A stretch of DNA of 64,000 nucleotides, from contig CP145422.1 of the NCBI GenBank assembly GCA_036867785.1, forward strand, positions 496,001-560,000, written 5' to 3'. Both the position numbers and the translations under genes were made by a program. A model generated the notes under the pieces. The model was not told the origin of the DNA, searched no databases, and saw only the letters and a list, made by a program, of their open reading frames with translations. This DNA is from Plasmodiophora brassicae. Its lineage: Eukaryota; Endomyxa: Phytomyxea; Phytomyxea; Plasmodiophorida. Shown here one piece after another: positions 42,997 through 51,711 of this stretch; position 1 is the first letter of the stretch; the number at the start of each line of letters is the position of its first letter.

Positions 42997-43175
42997 CTGC
43001 GCTGTTATCGACCTCAACCAGCGGTCGTTGCTATGGGCCTGTGCGCCTCGTTGCCACACGACGTTGACCCAGTGGGGAGGCGCGTGCCCAGGAGTCACTG
43101 CGCAGCAGTACGTATATCACGCTGCGCCCTAAGATTGCCGCCGATCCTGATCGGCCCGCCGTACCATTGGGCGCA

Positions 43176-44102
43176 ATGGGCGCTGGACCATCTGGACCAT
43201 CCCTGGACGACGACAAGCTCGACGACGCGATCGTCAAGGATGAGTCGTCGCAGGACGACCCTGAGAAAGTCATCGACCGGACGGGGCAGCAGAAGAAAGT
43301 GGATCCAGCGAAGAAGGCTCGCGCCGCCGCCTTGGTCGACGAGTGCATCCGCGATTTCGACCGGCTGTTCGATGTCGGGTTCGAAGGGCTCGGCAAAAGT
43401 CAAGCGGATCTCCTGCGACAGGTCCAGCAGGTCGTGTTCCTACGTGGCACGATCCGCCTGCATTCGGCGCTGCGTACCCGGTTCGACACGAAGACGCAGT
43501 CGTTCGTCGTCCGACACCTGGAGCAGATCCACAGGGGCGATACCGCCAACTGGGAGGCGATACACGGCGCCTACAAGCGCATGCTGTCGACGATACGTCC
43601 AGCGAAGCGGATCCTGATGGTGATGCCGCTGGACGTTCTGTTCTCTGTCGGCAACGGGAACGTGTTCAACGCCATGTTCCCGTACATGACAATCAGCGAT
43701 CGTGGGCGGCTTGCTTGTGTATCGCGGACGTTCCTGGCGGCGATGAACACGCGCGTCGAATGGCGCGCCCTGTCCATGCTGGCCTGGATCGGTGAGACCT
43801 ACCGGATCTGGTTCGACGCGCACATGGGCGTTCTGGTCGAAACGTTGCACTACCTGGACCTGCAGCACGCCATGAGGAACGAGAAGTCTCACGTCGAGTT
43901 CCTGATGGCCGGCCAGCACGCCTTCAAGACCAAGGTTGACGCCGTCCTGCCATTACGGGACGATGAGCGCGCGTACTGGCGCCAGAACGTCTTCGGGTAC
44001 TCGCTCAGCGCCAAACAGCGCCTACATGCCCTCATGCACGTGAAGTTCTTCAGACCGATCCTCACTGAGCACTTCATTAAGATGGCGCGACACAGTATCT
44101 AG
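43176..44102 (+). CDS. hypothetical protein with F-box-like motif
   Basis: 308 residues from the ATG at 43176. An acidic, disordered start (SLDDDKLDDAIVKDESSQDD) leads into helical sequence. Around residue 175 the segment MFPYMTISDRGRLACVSRTF resembles an F-box core (leucine-rich, RxxxACVSRxF), so a substrate adaptor of an SCF ubiquitin ligase is possible, but weakly supported. The rest is helical with no known domain. It shares a short divergent intergenic region with epsin. Confidence 0.6.
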   Translation: MGAGPSGPSLDDDKLDDAIVKDESSQDDPEKVIDRTGQQKKVDPAKKARAAALVDECIRDFDRLFDVGFEGLGKSQADLLRQVQQVVFLRGTIRLHSALRTRFDTKTQSFVVRHLEQIHRGDTANWEAIHGAYKRMLSTIRPAKRILMVMPLDVLFSVGNGNVFNAMFPYMTISDRGRLACVSRTFLAAMNTRVEWRALSMLAWIGETYRIWFDAHMGVLVETLHYLDLQHAMRNEKSHVEFLMAGQHAFKTKVDAVLPLRDDERAYWRQNVFGYSLSAKQRLHALMHVKFFRPILTEHFIKMARHSI

Positions 44103-44178
44103 ACATTGTATAAATTATGGCGGTACAATGACTAGTTCGTAAACACCTCGTGGCGAGATCTCGACATCAGTCGTTAAG

Positions 44179-44598
44179 ATGTCAACCACTTGCATGTGCT
44201 CGGAACGCAGGAACGGGTTCTGGATCCGGGTGGCCATAGCCATATTGATGCTGTCCAGGAATTCTGTGCTGAAACAGGAACTGGAAAACGGGACCCGGAT
44301 TACGAGTCAAATGACATCAGGAATCCCTGGCGACGATCTGATTGCAACTTTGCACAAAGTCGACCTGCGCTTTACAGGATGTTCCGTGCTCGATCTGCCC
44401 GTCGATCAGGTGCTCGATCCAGCAACGATCAAGAGCAACGCCGGGCTGGGTAAGCACCCATATGCGTTCGCCAACCCGCCGACCCCCCGTCCGAATCAGG
44501 CGCCAGTCCTTCGTTGCAAATCTTGGCAGCGCATTTGCCCAAATGGTCCAACAGCGACCGTGGCTGATCCAGTGATGCCACCAGGCAACTCGAAGTAA
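44179..44598 (+). pseudogene. 5'-truncated copy of secreted-protein family
   Basis: This frame matches only the last third of the secreted protein at 50241-51672: NGFWIRVAIAILMLSRNSVL, KQELENGTRITSQMTSGIPG, DDLIATLHKVDLRFTG, VLDPATIKSNAGLG. The signal peptide and the first two thirds are absent. It keeps the uninterrupted LHKVDL at the point where the foldback element split the other gene, so it records the pre-insertion sequence. The frame remains open, but without a signal peptide it is probably a remnant. Confidence 0.75.
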
Positions 44599-44813
44599 TT
44601 AACGACATGATCTCCCCCTCAACATAGCGTGCAGCTGGGTATAAGCAGTGACTGTCGCAAACGAATTATAAGCGCGCACAGCTGTATGTATTGAGCAGAG
44701 AGAGGTTCATCTTCATCAGTAGTTAGTACTAGTAGTACTGCGTACAAATTAGGAAAGTGTAATGTTCATCAGGTGATTGCAAATTGGCTTCCAGGCGGTT
44801 TGAGGTCACCGCC

Positions 44814-45762
44814 TCATTGGTCTTCTGCCTCGTCGACTCCGACTTCGTATTTGTCTTGCTTGCTCGTCTGCATGGTCGTTACGGGCTTCGATTGACGCTC
44901 TGCCGTGTTACCATCGGCACATTTGACTCGAGCAGCCCGAGCAGCAATTTTACGGTGGATAATGAACGCCACCGTTATGGCAATGACTGAGTCCAGGATC
45001 TGTTGCCCCTTTCGAAGACCAGACAGGCCAGTCAGACCGTTTATCTGGTCCAGCGTGTTGAAGGTCTGGCTGATAAGGGACGACCCGAACGACATCAGAA
45101 CGAGATAGAGCGTCGTCAAGTTCTCTTTCTTCACCGTCGTCCTCTTGAAGTCAATGAGGCCTTTCACCGCGAAGAAGAACGGGGTTACCATGGCGATAAT
45201 AGCGGAGAACATTAGCACTGTCGACGACAAGCTTGAAGCTGGTGAGCTATCGGCGTCTGGGCTTCCTCTACGGATCAGGTAGCATGCGTACTCGCCAGGG
45301 ACAATTGGGCCGTTCACTTGGAATCCCATAATCGCTTTCCAGACCGAGGCAACCGACCCTATAATCTGAACTTGGAGGACGGAGATCTTCATGACAATCT
45401 GCGCCTTCCGATTCATCTGATAGAACGAGAAGATGACGCGGTTGGAGAAGAGTAAGATCTGGGAACCGAGATCTATGGCAACAGGATCAGACGCTCCGGT
45501 TTCTAACGGTTGGAATTCGGCCGGCTGGCATACATAGAACGGCGGATGTGTTGTAGAAAAGGTCACATCCATGGGGAATCCACGGCAAAGGCGCCGATGC
45601 CAGGTACAAGACAGCGGCACCGATATTAAGCCCCGCCAGCATGAGGTTCGTCCTGTGGTCGTACTGCTTGAATCGTATGCAAATGTACGAGTAGTATCCG
45701 AATGTAAACAAGAACGCCATGGCAGTCAGCGCGCCGCCGACTTCATAGGCTTCCACGCCCAT
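44814..45762 (-). pseudogene. 7TM protein copy with frameshift
   Basis: Paralogue of the intact gene at 46216-47202, identical in layout over seven membrane segments (YYSYICIRFKQYDHRTNLML, QILLFSNRVIFSFYQMNRK, FFFAVKGLIDFKRTTVKKEN). Between LFYNTSAVLC and DPVAIDLGSQ the copy has 57 bases where the paralogue has 50, which shifts the frame and ends the first half early. No GT-AG intron of normal size removes the difference. It is a likely recent pseudogene, or a sequencing error in this spot. Confidence 0.65.
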
Positions 45763-46215
45763 GTCGGGCGATGATACCTATATGCCCAAATGATCGCTAC
45801 TGGTACCTATTTTCAATCGTGCTCGCATCATCAGCCCCGGTTTTAAAGACGCCTGAAGTGATGGGTGAGTTCCTGTGATCCGTATATGACGCTGTCCCGG
45901 CCAACGGGATCCAGCTGGTTCCAATTAGCCACGTTGTTACGAACCCCTGCCTGCGACTTGATCGTAACATATTGCACCTGATCATGACTGGATGGACCGC
46001 TCTCGATCTTTCTGCTGACCGGGTCTTCATGTCCAACAACGATCGATCGAAAGCAGTTAATACTGCCTGCTCGCGAAAATCAAAGCTGAACAATTTATTG
46101 AGTAGAACCTTCATTTCCATCGCCTTCTGCAGGGAAGGGGCGATGTTGAAGTGACTGGAATTGGCAAAGTAAGGCACGCTTGAGGGGATGGATGGATGTG
46201 GGGCGCCCAGGAACG
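45763..46215. other. spacer between the 7TM copies
   Basis: About 450 bp. A minus-strand frame (45797-46177) is open but has no signal peptide, membrane segment or motif. I do not call a gene. Confidence 0.4.
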
Positions 46216-47202
46216 CTATTCCGGGCGGTTTGGGGTCGCCGTAGTGGGCCCCGTCGACGATGACGCCACGCGTGCGACTTCGTATTTGACTTGCGGGTTG
46301 GTTGACCGCACCATGGTCGTGACGGGCTTCGTTTGACGCTGTTCCGACGTGGCACCGGTCGCGGCAGACTTGACTCGGGCAGCTCGGGCAGCGATCTTGC
46401 GATGGATGACTAACGCCACCGCCAGAGCGATGATCGAGTCCAGGATCTGTTGTGCCTTTCGGAAACCAGATAGGCCGGCTAGCTTGTTTATCTGGTCCAA
46501 GGTGTTGACGACCTCGCTGACGAGAGTCGATGCAAAAGACAGCAGAACAAGGTAGAGCGTTGTCAAGTTCTCCTTCTTCACTGTCGCCCTCTTGAAGTCA
46601 ATAAGGCCTTTCACTGCGAAGACGAACGGGGTGACCATGGCGATAACTGCACCGAACATCAACAACGTAGACGCCATGCTTGCAGCTGGGGAATTAGTGG
46701 CATCCGGGCTTCCAGCGCGGATCACGTAGCATGCGTACTCGCCCGGTGTAATGGCACCGTTCACCTGGATTCCCAAGAACGCTTTCCAGACTGTCGATGC
46801 CGACCCGAAGATCAGGACCTGGAACACTGTGATTTTAAGGACCAGCTGCACATTTCGGCTCATCTGGTAGAACGAGAAGATGACGCGGTTCGTGAAGAGT
46901 AAAATCTGGGATCCCATATCTATGACAATGTGGTCAGATGGCCCGTTTAGAACGGAGACGTCGAGTGGCCTACATAGCGCGGCGATTCCGTTATAGAAAA
47001 GTTCGCAACCGTGGGGAATCCATGGCAGAGGCGCGGATATCAAGTACAAGACAGCGGCACCAATGTTCAGCCACGCCAGCATAATATTCGCCGAATGATC
47101 GTACTGCTTGAACCGTAAGCAAATATACGTGTAGTACCCGAGCATGAACAAGAATATCAGGGCAGTCAGCGTGTCGCCGACGCCGTGAGCCGACACGCCC
47201 AT
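46216..47202 (-). CDS. seven-transmembrane protein, unknown family
   Basis: 328 residues from the ATG at 47202. Seven hydrophobic segments are visible: TALIFLFMLGYYTYIC, IMLAWLNIGAAVLYLI, SQILLFTNRVIFSFY, LKITVFQVLIFGSASTV, LLMFGAVIAMVTPFVFAV, LYLVLLSFASTLVSEVV and ILDSIIALAVALVIHRKI. The C-terminal tail is basic then Ser/Thr-rich, as in many G-protein-coupled receptors, but I recognise no receptor family signature. The intact member of a tandem pair; transport or sensing is equally possible. Confidence 0.75.
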   Translation of the reverse strand: MGVSAHGVGDTLTALIFLFMLGYYTYICLRFKQYDHSANIMLAWLNIGAAVLYLISAPLPWIPHGCELFYNGIAALCRPLDVSVLNGPSDHIVIDMGSQILLFTNRVIFSFYQMSRNVQLVLKITVFQVLIFGSASTVWKAFLGIQVNGAITPGEYACYVIRAGSPDATNSPAASMASTLLMFGAVIAMVTPFVFAVKGLIDFKRATVKKENLTTLYLVLLSFASTLVSEVVNTLDQINKLAGLSGFRKAQQILDSIIALAVALVIHRKIAARAARVKSAATGATSEQRQTKPVTTMVRSTNPQVKYEVARVASSSTGPTTATPNRPE

Positions 47203-48229
47203 CTCGGGCGACGCCGCTTTTCAAGAGAATGTGAGCAAATGATCGATCGATGCTGGTACCTTTTTTCATGGCATCCTTTAGAGGTTCCCTCGTGATCGCT
47301 AGGTATAGTCACCGTACCCGCGACCGTACAAGGGCTTACCATTAGCTTCGCGCTATAGACATGCTAATCAAAGATGTCCTCAAGAGTACGCGACGCGATC
47401 GGGGTCCACGACGTCGAACTGCCTTGCCATGACCAGCTACAGGCGTGCCCGTTCGCCAACGTCTGATCGCCAAGCGCGCTGCTCCCAATTAGTGCGCCCC
47501 TGAATGGGTGGCGTTCTGCACAGCATTTGGCTTCTCCCCCAGACAGGCTGCCAGTGTTTGCTAATCTGGTTCATTCGCAAATTTGGCCTTTGCGAGCGAA
47601 TTGTCGCCCAGGGGCCAGGACGCCGGCCGCCGGAGATGTCGTCCAAGAGCAGCACCATCAAAACAATCGAATCGTCCATGGTGCACTAAAGGAGCGCTCA
47701 GCGCATCTCAGGCTCTCGAAAAACGAACTGAACTCACTGTGCGCGTCTTACATGAATCCGTAGCCAGCTACCGAATTTGCTTGGGAAATCGGGCCGGAAG
47801 CAACCCAGTCGGGGTGGTGATTGTCATTGGTTATAACACCCGAGATGTACGTTCAGCGGTCTGATGCTTTGTCAGTAGTGAACGAACAAGGACTCGCCTT
47901 CTCGAGCGGGTCGGAAAAACGCCTAGGCCACATCAGCCTTAAAGCAGCTGCTGATAAGCGCATTCCCCGAGATTTGCTCCTGCCCTAGTTCTCGATCGGA
48001 AGACAGTTTGGCAGCAGGGCCTGATCCCTCGTCTCAGTTTGTTGTCAATTGACGCTGCACATTGAAGCTGGACTGGTGACTGATCGGTAAGCGGACGGCC
48101 AACACAACACGGACCGGAACAGCATCTGGTGGACATGGTCATATATATCCGGAGCAAGCTGAGATTGAGTACATCCTCGACCCGTCGTCATCTTTCATAC
48201 CGACGTTATCCAAGGCACCTTGCGGTCGA
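47203..48229. other. intergenic stretch, about 1 kb
   Basis: No convincing gene. A minus-strand frame at 47437-47679 starts at a true ATG and encodes 80 residues (DDSIVLMVLLLDDISGG...), but has no support beyond being open. Possibly promoter and decayed sequence. Confidence 0.4.
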
Positions 48230-48660
48230 GGAGCCCACCTGTATGGCCCAGATGTCTTACCCCGACCGTACGTACGTGGCGGACCTGTGCCTTCCTCTCC
48301 GTCCTTGACTTCGTCTTCGCCATCGCCGCCGTTATACCATCTGGCCGTGGGTGCCTCGAACGGGACCCAGTCTTCTCATGTATGATATCACATTACGGGC
48401 GTTCTGCAGCAGCAGCTTGTATCATCCTATGAATGGACGCCTGGCCCTGCCTAAATACAGGCCGGACGTAGACGGTAGATCAAGATGTCTTCAGGACCCG
48501 GAAGTAGATGCAGGTCGGGATGCAGTGCAGTGCATTGCCATTATGGCGCAACTGTCCTGCATCCGATTCCCGGCCAGTACTGGGGTGATGATCTGTTGCA
48601 ACGCTGCACAAGGTCGAGTTCAGATCAGAGGATGGAGCATGATACAAGCAGACCACGTAG
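48230..48660 (+). pseudogene. relic of secreted-protein family
   Basis: Short DNA blocks match the intact gene at 48950-50002 and its relatives in the right order, such as GGGCGTTCTGCAGCAGCA (near 48398) and, about 200 bp on, TGATGATCTGTTGCAACG followed by CTGCACAAGGTCGA (near 48590-48615). They are in different frames with stops between. This is a heavily decayed copy just upstream of two better-preserved members. Confidence 0.5.
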
Positions 48661-48949
48661 ATGAATCAGAAACGACCAAGTGCACCCGATGCAACCGTGT
48701 AAGTGCAGGAGATAACTGAGAAGCGCACATGGCGAGTGCCGTGCGCTGCCATCATCAAAGAAAGCAGACCGCAGCCTTCTGGAGACTGGACGTACGACGC
48801 ACATAAGTCGACTCCCTCGTTGCGGCATTTGTGGTTGACCGAAATTGGTATCGCGCACTTCCCAATTGACCTGCAGACGGGAGTGCAACAGGGCCGCCCT
48901 AGTGCGAAACTGTCTGCGCTGTTTCATTCGGTTAGTTCAACAGGCATCA

Positions 48950-50002
48950 ATGCGTCTTGTCGTCACCGTCCTCCTACAGCTCCTTATTTTTGTGTCGCCT
49001 ATTCTTGGCCATGACTACGACCACGTTTGCCGGCACCTTGTGCAGTTTCAGTCGTTCATGACCGGCGACACGATCTGGCAGAGGGCTGGTACGACAAGGA
49101 ATAAGGCCTGGCTGGCCATGATCGGGAATTCGCTTGGCTTGACGGATGATGACCTTGTACCACCTGACGTTACCTATCACGAGATCCTTCTCAAAGACAT
49201 CCCGCGGATGTCAAGCCCGTCGAATGACTCGGCCACGTGGAACCTTGGCGTCGTTGTTGCTGTATGTCAGGCTATGCACAATCTGGTCACCAGTGGCCGA
49301 CTACCGTTCGTCCACAACGTCCACAACGTCGATGTCGACTTCGGCTATTCGCAGGTCTGGCCCAGAATCGTGGGCGTTCTGCAGCAGCAACTGGTCACTT
49401 TCAAAGACACGCTACTGGCATTCGCCAATCTCCTTGATTCGCGCATGGGACGATTCGCGGCGATGCATTCCCCGTCCTACGAGGTGATGCGAATTGCGTT
49501 CTTCATGAGTCTGAACACGTACATACCGGACGTATTTGACGCACTCGACTTCAGCAATTCTATGGCGACCTGGCCGGAGGCGTTTCTGCAGAGCTCGGGC
49601 CATGGGTACTTCTCGATGCCCGTCCAGACACGCCTGATGGACGAGTTCCTATGCGCGGGCGCGGATCGCGATCAGTTCTGGATCCGTGTGGCCGTAGCCG
49701 TTCTAACGCTTTGCAGGGACACTGTGATGGACCAAGATCTGGAAATGGGGATCCAGATCACGCAACAAATGACCTTGGAAATCCCTGGGGAGACGCTCAT
49801 CGCCCAGCTTCACAAGATCGACCTCGGCCTCGTCGGTTGGACGATGAGACTATCATCCGAGCAGTCCACTGGCCTGCCCAAGAAGCGACACAAGGTCACA
49901 CTTGCGAAGAACCATTTCGGTATCGGTGAGTGGCGGTCACCTGCCAAGCTCTTGCGCAAGTGCTTTCAGGCCAAGACCACCAAGGCTACTGGGAGACGGT
50001 GA
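48950..50002 (+). CDS. secreted protein, tandem family (intact member)
   Basis: 350 residues from the ATG at 48950. Signal peptide RLVVTVLLQLLIFVSPILG, then DYDHVCRHLVQFQSFMTGD. The mature protein is mostly helical with conserved blocks TTRNKAWLAMIGNSLGLTDDD, YSQVWPRIVGVLQQQLVTF, DTLLAFANLLDSRMGRFAA and FWIRVAVAVLTLCRDTV. The C-terminus (KKRHKVTLAKNHFG and onward) is basic and differs from the sister gene, which ends DPATITSVTGLG. No known domain. Tandem with the next gene on the same strand. Confidence 0.75.
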   Translation: MRLVVTVLLQLLIFVSPILGHDYDHVCRHLVQFQSFMTGDTIWQRAGTTRNKAWLAMIGNSLGLTDDDLVPPDVTYHEILLKDIPRMSSPSNDSATWNLGVVVAVCQAMHNLVTSGRLPFVHNVHNVDVDFGYSQVWPRIVGVLQQQLVTFKDTLLAFANLLDSRMGRFAAMHSPSYEVMRIAFFMSLNTYIPDVFDALDFSNSMATWPEAFLQSSGHGYFSMPVQTRLMDEFLCAGADRDQFWIRVAVAVLTLCRDTVMDQDLEMGIQITQQMTLEIPGETLIAQLHKIDLGLVGWTMRLSSEQSTGLPKKRHKVTLAKNHFGIGEWRSPAKLLRKCFQAKTTKATGRR

Positions 50003-50240
50003 CCCGACGTCAGATCATCAGCCATCAGGTGACACGTGCAAATAAACTCCCTGGTCCGGGAACGTTCACCGATCTGGGACATTAGCGCGGCTGCAGGTTA
50101 ACAGTGAGCTACATTCCCAGTGCGGTACGGTGCGTGTTGTAATTTGCAGCAAGCGAACAGTCGCCGTAGAGTGTCGGAACGGAGTTTTGGGTTCGCAGCC
50201 GAAGTCATCGCTGGGCCAGCTGCGCTCCGGCGCGGCAGCC

Positions 50241-51672
50241 ATGTTGCCTATCGTTGCAGTCCTTGTCCATGTCGTGGCGCCGCCCATCGAAGCCGTTGAC
50301 CATGAGTATGAAGACGTATGCAGGCTGATACTGGACATGCAGCCGTTCCAAACCGGTGAATCGGTCTGGCAGCGCGCCAGCACGACTCGCAACGAGGCGT
50401 GGTTAACCATAATCGGGAATGCCCTTGGCTTGACCGATGATGATCTTGCCCGGCCCAACGTTGTTGATAACCAAGACATCCTCAAGGACATACCCCGAAT
50501 GTTGAGCCCGTTTAATGACTCAGACACATGGGATCGCGAGGTCGTTGCCGACGTATGCCAGGCCATGCACAACCTGGTGACAAGTGGACGAGTCGCGTTT
50601 GCTCGCAAAGCCGCGAATATCGATTTCGGTTACTCGCAGGTGTGGCCCAGAATCGTTGGAGTCCTGCAACAGCAGCTGGTCACGTTCCCAGACACGCTGT
50701 TGGCGTTTGCAAATCTGCTGGACTCGCGTATGGGGCGTTTCGCCGCAACTCACGTCCCATCGTATTACCTGATGCAGATCGCCTTCTTCGAAACCCTGTC
50801 AGAGTTCATGCCCGACGTGTTCAACGAGATTGATTTTAACGTGAGGCCCGTCTGGCCTGACACGTTCCTACTGAGCTTTGGCCATGGGTACTTCTCGAAA
50901 CCCGTGTTGACACGCCTAATGGACGAGTACCTGTGCTCGTCGGATCGCGACGGGTTCTGGATCAGAGTGGCCACCGCCGTCTTGATGCTGTCCAGAGATG
51001 CCATCCTTAAACAGGAACTTGAAGACGGTATCAGAATTACCTATCAAATGACGTCAGGGATACCCGGTGATACTCTGATCGAAGCGCTGCACAATGTAGA
51101 CCGGACCGCCAACTAGGCCACGAGAGCAGCTGCTCTCGTGGCCTAGTTGGGCGGTCTGGTCTACAAAACATCTCACCGACGGGAGTTCGAGCCTCCTCGA
51201 AGTCCGCCGTGGACGGAGAGTTTTGGGGAGGATGGTAGATAGTACGGACGCGCCAGGCACGAGAGCAGGTCTGCGAGTCGTCTACACGGGTAGGCGGCGG
51301 ACATCGCTCGATCGTCGGGGGGTACGAGCTTCCCCGGTGAGATGTTTTGTAGACCGGACCGCCAACTAGGCCACGAGAGCAGCTGCTCTCGTGGCCTAGT
51401 TGGGCGGTCTGGTCTACAACAAGGTCGACCTAAGCTTTGACGGCTGGACCATACCCGACCTGCCGGCCGACCAGATCTTCGACCCAGCAACGATCACAAG
51501 CGTCACCGGCCTTGGTTGGAACCCGTACATGTTCGCGAACCGGCCCCGTCCGATAGGGCTAACCCGGTCCCGGTCCCTTCCCACTCTCGTGACGAACATC
51601 AGCGGTACCATCGCCAGTTTTGTCCGATCCCGACGGTCGCTGCCGAACATCAAACTGCCCTTCATGCGATAA
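50241..51672 (+). CDS. secreted protein, tandem family, split by foldback element
   Basis: Sister of the preceding gene. ATG at 50241, signal peptide LPIVAVLVHVVAPPIEA, and all conserved blocks up to SGIPGDTLIEALHN. There the foldback element (51095-51418) interrupts the codons; the frame resumes VDLSFDGWTIPDLPADQIFD and ends at 51672. Relatives at 44340 and 49800 read LHKVDL and LHKIDL, so the element inserted at CTGCACAAG with an ACAA duplication. Treating 51096-51423 (GT...AG) as an intron rejoins the frame exactly, giving 367 residues with HNVDL. Without splicing the protein would stop nine bases past the element edge region, after RTAN. Confidence 0.75.
51095..51418. mobile_element. non-autonomous foldback element, copy 2, inside a gene
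   Basis: 324 bp. The ends 51095-51165 and 51348-51418 are 71-bp near-perfect palindromes starting TGTAGACCGGACCGCC and ending GGGCGGTCTGGTCTACA. The same inner blocks as copy 1 are present: AAACATCTCACCGACGGGAG, GTAGGCGGCGGACATCGCTC and GGTGAGATGTTT. Flanking ACAA at 51091-51094 and 51419-51422 is the target-site duplication. Copy 2 differs from copy 1 by substitutions and lacks its 17-bp internal duplication. No coding capacity. Confidence 0.92.
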
Positions 51673-51711
51673 AGGATCGTCAGACTGTACCCGTTGCACG
51701 ATAATGCGGCG

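Noticed and set aside
40196-51418. Repeated palindromic blocks considered as CRISPR or phage attachment sites
   Set aside because: Only two distant units, each a complete element with target duplication, in a eukaryotic nuclear setting with introns. No spacer array or cas genes.
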